A stretch of 64,000 nt of DNA, from the NCBI GenBank assembly GCA_036704045.1, contig DATNQM010000014.1, positions 109,305-173,304 of the forward strand. The letters are read 5' to 3'. Below, piece after piece: positions 26,869 through 36,266 of this stretch. This DNA is from Ancylothrix sp036704045 (lineage in GTDB: Bacteria; Cyanobacteriota; Cyanobacteriia; Cyanobacteriales; Oscillatoriaceae). The position numbers and the translations under genes are program-made. Under the pieces are notes generated by a model, which saw nothing but the letters and a program-made list of their open reading frames with translations, was not told the DNA's origin and made no database searches. How positions within the stretch are numbered: position 1 is the stretch's first letter; each line of letters opens with the position of its first letter.

Positions 26869-27501
26869 TTAAACAACACTCACCGGCTGATCCAAATATA
26901 TTGTATGAATATCTGCCGGTAAGCGATCTTGGAGACGCTTACAACCGTCTTCCAACAATTGACGTACTTCAGCCGGAGAAATTTCTTCTCCTTCAGCTTG
27001 GAGATAAGCAGCAATGCGAGATTCACTCCAGCCAAAAGTTTGAGACATCAAAACAATAATTCTTTGAAGAGGAGGAAGCAAATCAAGAGATTGCTGTAAA
27101 TAACACCACAATGGAGGAGAAGCAATTTCGAGGTTATATTGAATAGACTCCACCGGCGGTAAATCCATACCATTAACGCAGACAGCAGTCATATTAATTA
27201 ACCAATTTTGCAAAGTCAAAACCGAACCTTCCGACTCATCAGAACCCCGTAAATCTAAAGAGCCAAATTCATAAAAAATATGCCGCCAAGTCTTAGCGTA
27301 GAGATATTCTGCTTGCACCGGCGACTTACAAGCTTGAGTAATTAACATATAAACAATTGGACTGTACCGACAAAAAATCGCCGTAAAATACTTTCCTTCA
27401 TCCGGGTGACGCTGAAATAAAGTCAGCAAATCCGTATCACTGAAATGAAAAAGCGATTTAATGATCGGGTGGTTGCTTTCTGGTAAATTCGGTGTTCGCA
27501 C
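26869..27501 (-). CDS. Sigma-70-family (ECF-like) RNA polymerase sigma factor homologue
   Basis: A 210-residue protein. Residues 22-85 resemble sigma region 2 (LLTLFQRHPDEGKYFTAIFCR, AEYLYAKTWRHIF) and 130-195 resemble region 4, with LDLLPPLQRIIVLM then a helix-turn-helix-like GWSESRIAAYLQAEG. The sequence is divergent and an exact group cannot be assigned. No anti-sigma factor is adjacent, though the exported DUF4157-like protein follows on the same strand. Confidence 0.55.
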   Translation of the reverse strand: MRTPNLPESNHPIIKSLFHFSDTDLLTLFQRHPDEGKYFTAIFCRYSPIVYMLITQACKSPVQAEYLYAKTWRHIFYEFGSLDLRGSDESEGSVLTLQNWLINMTAVCVNGMDLPPVESIQYNLEIASPPLWCYLQQSLDLLPPLQRIIVLMSQTFGWSESRIAAYLQAEGEEISPAEVRQLLEDGCKRLQDRLPADIHTIYLDQPVSVV

Positions 27502-27852
27502 AATACAACCCCACTCCTAGACTTTAAATTTAAAGTAACTATAACTTTTATTTTGTCCCAAAAATAGCGATTTGAGGGATACCTAAAAAGCGATGTCTTC
27601 TATCCGGTAGTCGTGAAAGCTGAGCAGAAACAAACAAAGCAAGCGAGTTTTGAGCAGAAAAATTTGCTCATTGCTCCAAGAGGTGGGAGATTGGATAGAA
27701 GGAAAAACCCCAGACCCTTTAAAAAATAAATTCATCCCCCATCGTAACCTACCCACTTGATAGAATCGTCATAAGTGATATGGTTATGTCCGAATAACCT
27801 TTGCCAACCCACACACCGGCAGCCGGTTAAATACTTCATCCCCCCTTGCTAC
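27502..27852. other. Divergent spacer before the glyoxalase-fold gene
   Basis: No gene supported. The downstream frame is open from 27775, but the segment 27775-27852 encodes a Pro/Cys-rich stretch unlike the rest. Promoters for both divergent genes should lie here. Confidence 0.3.
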
Positions 27853-28428
27853 ATGGTTCTAACAGTTTTCTTTGCTCCTGTTTTCAGTCCCATTTTGGCA
27901 TCGTTTCCCCTAGACACGCTCTTTTCCACCCAGGGGATTATGGTCATGCTCCTTGCTGCCTATGCAGGAGCAATGTGGATGTTTTTGACAAGCGCCCCAA
28001 AAGTTTACACCGTTATGGTGTCAGACCTTGAACTTGCTCGTCAGTTTTATGAAGGCTTGCTGGATCTGCCGGTGGCTGAAGTTCCCTTGCATTACTACTA
28101 CAACTACGAACAAAGCCTCAGCACCACCGGCCTTGATCCATTTTATATGTCAGCGGCCAATGTTAGCCCCGCAACCAAAACCACTACCCCCGATGGCTTG
28201 TGGTATCAACTGCAAAAAAACACACAATTGCATATTATCTCCGGCGCAAGTTTAGGTCAAAAAGACCGTCAGCGTCATGTTTGCTTTGATAACGAATGTT
28301 TAGAACGGCTACTTTTGCGAGTTCAATCACGCGGAGTAAAGTATAAAATACGCCGTGAAAAACCCCTCAACTTTTTAGTTAAAGACCTTGATGGACGAGT
28401 GATCGAAATGTCAGAAGTATCTAACTAA
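27853..28428 (+). CDS. Glyoxalase/VOC-fold protein with an N-terminal membrane segment
   Basis: Starting at the ATG at 27853 (MVLTVFFAPVF) the product is 191 residues. One or two hydrophobic helices occupy the first 45 residues. A VOC domain follows: VYTVMVSDLELARQFYEGLL at the start and a second half with RHVCFDNECLERLLLRVQSRG and VIEMSEV at the end. VOC proteins include glyoxalases, dioxygenases and resistance proteins; the metal-ligand pattern is not clear enough to choose. An alternative start is 27775. Confidence 0.65.
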   Translation: MVLTVFFAPVFSPILASFPLDTLFSTQGIMVMLLAAYAGAMWMFLTSAPKVYTVMVSDLELARQFYEGLLDLPVAEVPLHYYYNYEQSLSTTGLDPFYMSAANVSPATKTTTPDGLWYQLQKNTQLHIISGASLGQKDRQRHVCFDNECLERLLLRVQSRGVKYKIRREKPLNFLVKDLDGRVIEMSEVSN

Positions 28429-28592
28429 CCATTGGTTGCTACTGAGATTGTTTAAAGTTCTCGATTTCTCCATAAGGTCTATTTGCTAATGCCCATCTCA
28501 ATACTGAGCAACCATCCTAGGCTGTCAGCCCTTAACTAGCCAAGAATTGTTAAGCCCAAAAACTCTTGGACATTTATATTTTTTAGTAAATT

Positions 28593-28640
28593 TAGGCTAA
28601 TTATCTCCAAAAAAGGATAATTAGCCTATTTAATTTTTGT
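28593..28640 (+). terminator. Strong terminator after the VOC gene
   Basis: TAGGCTAATTATC (28593-28605) pairs with GATAATTAGCCTA (28616-28628), 13 bp, followed by TTTAATTTTTG. The rest of the spacer 28429-28860 is AT-rich with no gene. Confidence 0.85.
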
Positions 28641-28860
28641 TAAAAATATTTCGCTGAAGTGTCAAAAATAAAAAACTCTTCCTACTACAGCTTTTTAACC
28701 CTTTTAGACTACTTTTTTTAAAACTTTAGACAGCCCTTAGTATAGGGATAAAAAAATTGTATTAAACTATAGCTAGATAAGCTATAAAAAACATAAAATA
28801 GAAAGCCCTACAATCGAGAATTAACGCTTTTAACCCAAACTAATATAAAAAACTTCTCCT

Positions 28861-31800
28861 ATGAAAAACTCAGACGAAACAGGAAAAACTGCCAAAAATC
28901 ACTTTACCCCAAGCTTAAATACTTACCAAGAATTACAGGGACAACTGCACCACTACAGAAAGCTTTATGAAAACCTCAGTAGTATTTACTTCACCCTCGA
29001 TTCCAGAGGCATTATTCTTGCCATTAACCCCAAAGGAGCTCAACGTTTAGGATACACACCTCAACAATTGGTTAAACGCTCAATTTTTAACCTAATTCAT
29101 CCCAACTGGCGACAAAATTTTCAACACAACTTTAGTCTGAGCAGCCGGTGTGAACTACCCATTTTTCCCTGGGAAGCTCAACTGCAAACTAAAAGTGGTA
29201 ATTTTATCTGGATTAATGTCTTAGCAGAAAACACCGGTCAACCAGACTCGCCGATAATTTCTATGGTTTGCGAAGATATCACAGCCCCCAAACAAACCGG
29301 AATTACTTTACAAGAATCTGTTGCCCTTCATAGACTAGTTCTTAGCCAAATTTCCGATACAATTTTCATGACAGATAATAACGGATTTTTTACATTTATT
29401 TCTCCCAATTTTGAGACAAACTTTAACTACTCTTCCCAAGAAGAATTACCACTTACTGAAGTATCTAACTTTTTAGGAATCGATTTTTTTGAAAATTTTA
29501 TCGAACCATTTGTTAGACAAAAAGATATTGAAGAAGTTAGAAATATTGAACATACAATTAACGATAAATACGGCAATTTACATACCTTTTTAATCACTAT
29601 AAAGCGGGTAAATATTAGACAAGGAACCCTGCTTTATACCTGCCGAGATATCACCTCAAACAAACAAGCAGAAACCGCTCTCAAGCAAAATCAAGCCTTA
29701 TTACATAACGTTTTAAGTAGCCTTCCTATAGGAGTTTGGATAGCTGATCAACAAGGCTATGTACAAATAAATTCAGCCGTTCAAGACATTTGGGAATTTC
29801 CAGAATATTTCCCAGTATCCGAAGTACATTTTGTGCCAAATGAGCAAAATTTAAAATCATCAATTGGTCAAATAAATCCTAGACAAGATTGCCCGTTGGT
29901 GGGGTGGTGGTTAGAAACCAATGAACCGGTAAAAACCGAAGAATGGCCCTTAGTTAAAGCATTTAAAACCGGCGAAATAATTATCAATGAATTAGTAAAC
30001 ATTCAAAACTTTAAAGGTCAGAAAAAAACCCTAATTATTTCCGCAGTTCCCTTGCAAAACGAACAAAGTGAAATGATAGGGGCAATTTCTATAAATCAAG
30101 ACGTAACTGAACACAGATTAGTAGAAAATGCCTTTTGGGAAAATCAGAGATTAATTCAACAAATAGCCGAAGCAACACCAACAATTCTATATCTTTATGA
30201 CATAAAAGAACAGCGAAACATTTACGCCAATAGTCAAATTAGTAATATTTTAGGCTACTCACCCCAAGAAATAAAAAACATGGGAAATAACTTTTTCCCT
30301 TTGTTGCTTCATCCCGAAGATAAGGAGAAAATTTATGACAATATGCAGCTATTTGACTCTGCAAAAGATGGAGAAATTATCGAAACAGAATATCGACTAA
30401 GAACAAAAAATGGCGAGTGGTGTTGGTTATATAGTCGAGATACAATTTTTACGCGCAATTTTGAAGGTAAACCCGAACAAATTCTAGGTACGGCTATGGA
30501 TATTAGCCGCCGCAAAAAAGTTGAAGAAGAACTACATCTTTATCAACATCATCTTCAGCAATTAGTCAAAGAAAGAACTGCAACTTTAGAAGCTACAAAT
30601 CAGCAATTACATCAAGAAATTCATGAGAGAAAAATAGCAGAAATTGCCTTAAAAACCAGTCAACATTTTATCGAAAAAGTTACCGAAACAAATCCCTCCC
30701 TTTTATACGTTTATGATCTTTTAGAAGAAATCAATATTTATCTTAACTTATTTGTCATAGAATCGCTTGGTTATTCTCCCCAAGAAATTCAAGCAATGGA
30801 TAAAAATGTTCTCAAAATCTTATTACATCCCGATGATTTTGCCCAACAACATAACCGTTATCAAGCTTGGGAAAAAGCCAAAGAAGGAGACATTTTATAT
30901 TTAGAATTTCGCATGAAAAATAAAAATGGAGAATGGCGCTATTTTCAATCCAACGAAACCCTATTTAACCGTACCCCAGAAGGAAAGCCAAAACAAATAC
31001 TCGGCTGCGCCAGCGACATCACAGAAAGAGTGCGTTCTGAAGAAAAATTACAATGGCAAGAAGCGTTATTGAGAGCAATGGCAAGCGCATCTCCCTTGGC
31101 ATTTTATGTTGTAGACCCTCTTAATGATAAAATTTTGTATTTTAATCGCCGGTTTTGTGAAATTTGGGGACTTCTTCATTTAGAAGAACGCATGAAAAAA
31201 GGCGAAATAACAAATAAAATAATTATATATATTTGTAAGCAAAAAGTAAAAAACAAAAAACTATTTAAAAACAAAACATGGGATTTTAAAAAATTAGAAG
31301 ATAAGCACTTACTAGAAGACGAATTTTTTCTAAATGACGGAAGAACAATCAGACGAATTTGCAGCTTCGTGTGTGATGAAAACGAAAAATATATAGGTTG
31401 GCTGTCTATTTTTGAAGATATTAGTCAACGCAAACAAGCACAAGAAGCAGTACGCCATCAAGAGCAAAAATTCCGTACCCTAGCAGAAAATACACCCGAT
31501 ATTATCAGCCGACTGAACCGGCAAATGCGTTATCTTTATATAAACCCAGCCATAGAAAAAGCCACAGGCTTATTACCCGAAACTTTCCTAGGCCAAACCA
31601 AAAGTGACGACGTAGGGGTGCCCCAAGACTTAATAAAAATTTGGGAAGAAGCCAGTAATAAAGTCTTTGAAACAGGTATAGAAACCATCATCGAATTTAG
31701 TCTTACTTCCCCCACTGGTACCCGTCATTATCAATCTCATATCGTCCCTGAATTTAAAACCAATAAAAACCGTAAAGTAGTTTCAATTTTAGCCATTAGC

Positions 31801-34209
31801 CGCGACATTACCCTACTCAAAGAAACTCAGCATTCTTTACAAATGGCCCAAGCCCGTTTAGAACACTTGGTTAATGCTAGTCCCGCCGTCATTTATTCTG
31901 CACCTTTATCTGATGATGTAGGGGCTAACTTTATTACTAATAATATATCTGCTTTGATTGGATATGAACCCCAGGAATTACAAAAAAATTCTCAATTTTG
32001 GATAGATAATCTCCACCCAGAAGATCAGGAGAGAATATTTAAAAAACTTCCCCGTCTTTTTGATCAAGGCTATTTATTTTTAGAATATCGTTTTCGTCAC
32101 AAAAAAGGTAATTATCGGTGGATTTATGATAAAATGCAGCTTGTTTATGACAGCCTAGGCAACCCCATTGAAGCCGTTGGTTCTTGGGTAGATATCACCG
32201 AACGAAAAGAAGCAGAAGAGCAACTTATTTGGCTTTCTAAAGCGGTTGAAAGTGCATCTGATGCCATTAGTATTAACGATCTAAATACTCAATGTATCTA
32301 TAATAACCCAGCTTTTTTAGAAATGTTTGGCTACAGTTATTCGCAGCTAAATAATGTCGGTGGTTCTAAAACTATTTTTGCCTCTCCAAGCGTTGGAGAA
32401 GAAGTATTTAAAACCTTGATGCGAGGAGATAGCTGGATAGGAGAAGTGCAAATGCGCAAAGCTGATGGCAAAACTTTAGATACTTTGCTGCGCGCCTATG
32501 CCATCAAAAATACTACCGGCAAACCGATGGGTTTAGTCTGTATTCACACCGACATCAGCGAACGTAAACAAGCCATTGCCGCTTTGCAAGAAAGAGAAGT
32601 CCGTTTTCGCACCCTTGCTGAAACTGTCTCCGCCGCAATTTTTATTAGCCAGGGTACCCAAATACGTTATGTCAACTCGGCAGCTGCCACCCTCACCGGC
32701 TACACTCGTGAAGAACTACTAAGTAGGGGCACCAGCTTAATACATCCAAAGTTTGAAAAATTCATTCGTCGCCGTTTGATCGCCGGCATCAAAAATCCTT
32801 TTTTGCATGAAGAAGGCAAAAAATTTGCCAACTCCCATGAATTTCAACTCACCACAAAAACCGGCAAAAAACAATGGGCTGAGTTTTCTATGGCTTTAAT
32901 GGAATATGATGGAAACATCGCTGTTTTGTCTGCTGCTTTTGATATTACAGACCGGAAAATAGCCCAAAAATCTCTTGAATATCGCGCTGTTTTTCAACAA
33001 CTAATTAGTGATATTTCTACCCATTTTCTGAATTTGTCTGCTAATGAAATTGATACCGGTATTCAACAAACTCTCGAAGCTTTAGCAGAGTTTATAGGCG
33101 CAGACCGTACAATGGTCTTTTTCTTTACAGAAGACGGTCAAAATATGATAAATAACTATGAATGGTGCGCCCCTGAACTAGAATATACCCTTAATAAATC
33201 CCAAAATCTATCCCTAGATAACTTAACCTTTACCTGGGAAATTTTGAAAAAAAATGAACCAGTTCAAATTTCCTCTGTTGGGGATTTTCCTGAAAATGCT
33301 ATCTTAGAAAAAGAGCAATTTAAACAAGGAGGTTATCAAGCTTTATTGCGAGTCCCACTTTCTGCCGGTGGGGAAGTGATAGGAAGTATTGGTTCCGATA
33401 TTATTCGTCATTCTAAAAAATTAACTGAACAAGATATTACCCTATTAAAAATAGTCGGCGAGATTATTGTTAGTGCCCTTGAAAGACGCCGTTTTGAACA
33501 GGCTTTGCAGCAACACGCCGCTGAGTTAGCGCGTTCTAATGCAGAGTTAGAACAATTTGCTTATATTACTTCCCACGACTTGCAAGAACCTCTGCGCGCC
33601 GTTATTAGTTACACTCAATTATTATCTCGACGCTATCACAATCAAATAGATGATAAAGCTAATGAATATATTGATTTTGTTGTTGATGGCGCAACAAGAA
33701 TGCAAGTTTTAATTCAAGATTTGTTGGCTTATTCGCGGGTAGGAACAAAGGGAAAAGCACTAGTGCCGGTGGATTGTAATACTGTCCTAAATACGGCTTT
33801 AGCAAATCTTCAAATGGCTATAAATGAAAGTAAAAGCACAATTATTAGCCAAGAATTGCCTACTCTTTTAGCAGATAGTACCCAACTTGTACAACTGTTT
33901 CAAAATTTAATTGGCAATTCCATTAAGTACCGCAGTTCAGAACCTCCGGTTATTGAAATTCAAGTTCAATTACAAGAAAACGAGTGGTTATTTTTAGTAC
34001 GAGATAATGGCATTGGTTTTGATGCTAAATATCGGGATCGGGTTTTTTTAGTTTTTCAGCGCTTACATACCCGCGAAGAATATCCCGGTACCGGCATTGG
34101 TTTGGCAGTTTGCAAAAAAATTGTAGAACGTCATGGAGGAAAAATTTGGGTTGAATCTAGTTTTGGCTTAGGGTCAACTTTTTATTTTACAATTCCTAAT
34201 AAACGCTAA
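28861..34209 (+). CDS. Giant soluble sensor histidine kinase with ten PAS domains and a GAF domain
   Basis: 1782 residues, no membrane segments. PAS-like domains start near residues 35, 155, 275, 425, 610, 735, 870, 1000, 1120 and 1250, several with trailing PAC motifs (DITERK). A coiled coil (LQQLVKERTATLEATNQQ) sits near 570. GAF lies at about 1385-1545. HisKA has its His near 1569 in TSHDLQEPLRAV, the phytochrome-like subclass; the ATPase ends with GTGIGLAVCKKIVERHGG. PAS domains 4 and 5 are clearly similar (GYSPQEI) and may be duplicates. Ligands unknown. It is followed by a REC-PAS-kinase gene. Confidence 0.9.
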   Translation: MKNSDETGKTAKNHFTPSLNTYQELQGQLHHYRKLYENLSSIYFTLDSRGIILAINPKGAQRLGYTPQQLVKRSIFNLIHPNWRQNFQHNFSLSSRCELPIFPWEAQLQTKSGNFIWINVLAENTGQPDSPIISMVCEDITAPKQTGITLQESVALHRLVLSQISDTIFMTDNNGFFTFISPNFETNFNYSSQEELPLTEVSNFLGIDFFENFIEPFVRQKDIEEVRNIEHTINDKYGNLHTFLITIKRVNIRQGTLLYTCRDITSNKQAETALKQNQALLHNVLSSLPIGVWIADQQGYVQINSAVQDIWEFPEYFPVSEVHFVPNEQNLKSSIGQINPRQDCPLVGWWLETNEPVKTEEWPLVKAFKTGEIIINELVNIQNFKGQKKTLIISAVPLQNEQSEMIGAISINQDVTEHRLVENAFWENQRLIQQIAEATPTILYLYDIKEQRNIYANSQISNILGYSPQEIKNMGNNFFPLLLHPEDKEKIYDNMQLFDSAKDGEIIETEYRLRTKNGEWCWLYSRDTIFTRNFEGKPEQILGTAMDISRRKKVEEELHLYQHHLQQLVKERTATLEATNQQLHQEIHERKIAEIALKTSQHFIEKVTETNPSLLYVYDLLEEINIYLNLFVIESLGYSPQEIQAMDKNVLKILLHPDDFAQQHNRYQAWEKAKEGDILYLEFRMKNKNGEWRYFQSNETLFNRTPEGKPKQILGCASDITERVRSEEKLQWQEALLRAMASASPLAFYVVDPLNDKILYFNRRFCEIWGLLHLEERMKKGEITNKIIIYICKQKVKNKKLFKNKTWDFKKLEDKHLLEDEFFLNDGRTIRRICSFVCDENEKYIGWLSIFEDISQRKQAQEAVRHQEQKFRTLAENTPDIISRLNRQMRYLYINPAIEKATGLLPETFLGQTKSDDVGVPQDLIKIWEEASNKVFETGIETIIEFSLTSPTGTRHYQSHIVPEFKTNKNRKVVSILAISRDITLLKETQHSLQMAQARLEHLVNASPAVIYSAPLSDDVGANFITNNISALIGYEPQELQKNSQFWIDNLHPEDQERIFKKLPRLFDQGYLFLEYRFRHKKGNYRWIYDKMQLVYDSLGNPIEAVGSWVDITERKEAEEQLIWLSKAVESASDAISINDLNTQCIYNNPAFLEMFGYSYSQLNNVGGSKTIFASPSVGEEVFKTLMRGDSWIGEVQMRKADGKTLDTLLRAYAIKNTTGKPMGLVCIHTDISERKQAIAALQEREVRFRTLAETVSAAIFISQGTQIRYVNSAAATLTGYTREELLSRGTSLIHPKFEKFIRRRLIAGIKNPFLHEEGKKFANSHEFQLTTKTGKKQWAEFSMALMEYDGNIAVLSAAFDITDRKIAQKSLEYRAVFQQLISDISTHFLNLSANEIDTGIQQTLEALAEFIGADRTMVFFFTEDGQNMINNYEWCAPELEYTLNKSQNLSLDNLTFTWEILKKNEPVQISSVGDFPENAILEKEQFKQGGYQALLRVPLSAGGEVIGSIGSDIIRHSKKLTEQDITLLKIVGEIIVSALERRRFEQALQQHAAELARSNAELEQFAYITSHDLQEPLRAVISYTQLLSRRYHNQIDDKANEYIDFVVDGATRMQVLIQDLLAYSRVGTKGKALVPVDCNTVLNTALANLQMAINESKSTIISQELPTLLADSTQLVQLFQNLIGNSIKYRSSEPPVIEIQVQLQENEWLFLVRDNGIGFDAKYRDRVFLVFQRLHTREEYPGTGIGLAVCKKIVERHGGKIWVESSFGLGSTFYFTIPNKR

Positions 34210-34718
34210 AATTGTGCCCACAGGCAAACCACAAAAGCGATTACTCAGCAAACCTAAAAAATAAGGAACCTGTAGCTTTCCCTGATTCTACTAATGCCCA
34301 TATCGGCTTTATCGATATGTGAGTTCAAAAATAAACCGTTCTAAAACAAAGCCAAAAACCTCAAAAAAATCATGTAAATTAGATCTAGTAGAAACTAGAA
34401 AAAATTAGACCATAACTCCAATATAGCTTAGCCCTCTTAAAAAAGCTTAGAGAACTTTTAAGTTATTTTAATTTAGGTTAAAAATAAAAACCAACAACCG
34501 GTCAAACATTAATAGGTAAACATTTGTTACTAAAAGAACAAAGGAATAATTAGGGATATAAGAGGACAGCGACGGTCTTAGTAAAGAGGTATAATCCAAG
34601 TGATCACGCTGATCAGGAAACAATTTATTTTTTCTTAACTTGGGAGAACCTAAAGAACAAGGACTTTAAGCAGCTACCAGCCAGATTAACTTCGCCGCTT
34701 TGGATCGAGAGGCTACCA
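34210..34718. other. Spacer with a putative promoter for the REC-PAS-kinase gene
   Basis: No gene. TATAAT occurs at 34590-34595 without a good -35 box. Directly downstream are two TGATCA palindromes (34601-34606 and 34610-34615), nine bases apart, placed where a repressor could act. Assignment is tentative. Confidence 0.4.
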
Positions 34719-36266
34719 ATGGACTTTAAAACAATTGACATTCTTTTAGTAGAAGATAACCGCGCCGATATGGCTCTGATTCAAGAGCTACTTTCTGGTG
34801 CAAAAACAGTGAAGTGTTTTCTTGTTGGGGTGAGCCGGTTGGCACAAGCAATAAATGAACTAAAAAAAAGTCACTTTGATGTCATATTGCTTGATTTGTC
34901 GCTACCAGATAGTCAAGGCATGGAAACGCTGCTAAAAATGCAAGAAGAAGCACCAGCGGTTCCTATTGTGATAATGACTGGTTTAGATGATGAAGAATTA
35001 GCAGTAGAAGCCGTTGCTTTAGGAGCCCAAGATTATTTATTAAAAAATCAAATAAATGCAGAGTTTTTAGTAAGAGCAATGCGCTATGCAATTGAGCGCA
35101 AACATACCCTAGAAGCCCTAAGAGAAAGTGAAGCCCGTTATGAATTATTGGTAGCTTCTGGTAAGGATTATGGAGTTTTTACTTTAGCAATTGATGGACG
35201 AGTAGTAAGTTGGAATAGCGGAATTGACAGAATTTTAGGATATAATAGCGAAGAAATTATGGGAGTACATTTTCGCTGTTTCTATACTTTAGAAGAAATA
35301 GCAATTTGTAAACCAGACACAGATTTGCAACAAGCCATAACTCAAAACAGATTTGAGGATGAAGGATGGCGAGTTAAAAAAGATGGTACCCAGTTTTGGG
35401 CGGCGGTGGTAATCTCGGCATTGCGAGATGAAAACGGACAATTACGAGGTTTTGCCCAAGTCACAAGAGACTTAACTGAGAGGGAAAGGGCAGAAAAAGA
35501 AATTCGCAAACTGCATGAAGATTTGAAACGGCGAGCCGTAGAATTGGAAGTTACGAATAAAGAATTAGAAGCCTTTAATTATTCAGTATCTCACGATTTA
35601 CGAAATCCTTTAGTAATTATTGATGGTATGACGTGGGTATTGCAGCAAAAATATAATCAGGTATTAGATGAGCAAGGGCTACATTATTTATCTAGGGTAA
35701 GAGCCGCCTCGAAAAGGATGGAGCAATTAATTGAAGATTTACTGCATTTGTCGCGGGTGACGCGTAGCGAAATGCAGCCGACAAAAGTTGCCCTTAGTGA
35801 AATAGTCGAAAAAGTTGCTTTTCAGTTATTACAAGTTAATTCAGAGCGACAAGTTAAGTTAATAATTGCTCCGGGAATCGAAGTTTTTGGGGATGCACGT
35901 TTGCTGCAAATTGTGGTAGAAAATTTGCTAGGTAATGCTTTGAAATATACGTCAAAAAAACCAATTGCTTTTATTGAATTTGGGGTTTGTTCTACTTTAG
36001 AATGTCAAAAATTTGCTGATTATGATGTAAATGAAAATCAAAAAGTGTATTTTATTCGAGATAATGGAGCGGGATTTTTAATGTCTGCTTCTGATAATTT
36101 GTTTACTCCCTTTTGCCGGTTACATCCTCAAACCGAGTTTGAAGGCACCGGCATTGGTTTAGCAACTGTACAGCGAATTATTCATCGGCATGGGGGCAGA
36201 ATTTGGGCCTATAGCGAGGTAGATATGGGGGCGACATTTTATTTTAGTTTGGGCTATTCAATTTAA
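34719..36266 (+). CDS. Hybrid REC-PAS-histidine kinase
   Basis: 515 residues. An N-terminal receiver domain (LLVEDNRADM, phosphoacceptor Asp in VILLDLSLPDS near 59, MTGLDD, then Lys in YLLKNQ) leads to a PAS domain at about 140-260 (SGKDYGVFTLAIDGRVVSWN). HisKA follows with its His in YSVSHDLRNPLVII near 292, and an ATPase domain with FRDNGAGF-like and GTGIGLATVQRI motifs. REC at the N-terminus suggests it receives phosphate from another kinase, plausibly the ten-PAS kinase upstream. It overlaps the convergent cyclase gene by nine bases. Confidence 0.88.
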   Translation: MDFKTIDILLVEDNRADMALIQELLSGAKTVKCFLVGVSRLAQAINELKKSHFDVILLDLSLPDSQGMETLLKMQEEAPAVPIVIMTGLDDEELAVEAVALGAQDYLLKNQINAEFLVRAMRYAIERKHTLEALRESEARYELLVASGKDYGVFTLAIDGRVVSWNSGIDRILGYNSEEIMGVHFRCFYTLEEIAICKPDTDLQQAITQNRFEDEGWRVKKDGTQFWAAVVISALRDENGQLRGFAQVTRDLTERERAEKEIRKLHEDLKRRAVELEVTNKELEAFNYSVSHDLRNPLVIIDGMTWVLQQKYNQVLDEQGLHYLSRVRAASKRMEQLIEDLLHLSRVTRSEMQPTKVALSEIVEKVAFQLLQVNSERQVKLIIAPGIEVFGDARLLQIVVENLLGNALKYTSKKPIAFIEFGVCSTLECQKFADYDVNENQKVYFIRDNGAGFLMSASDNLFTPFCRLHPQTEFEGTGIGLATVQRIIHRHGGRIWAYSEVDMGATFYFSLGYSI

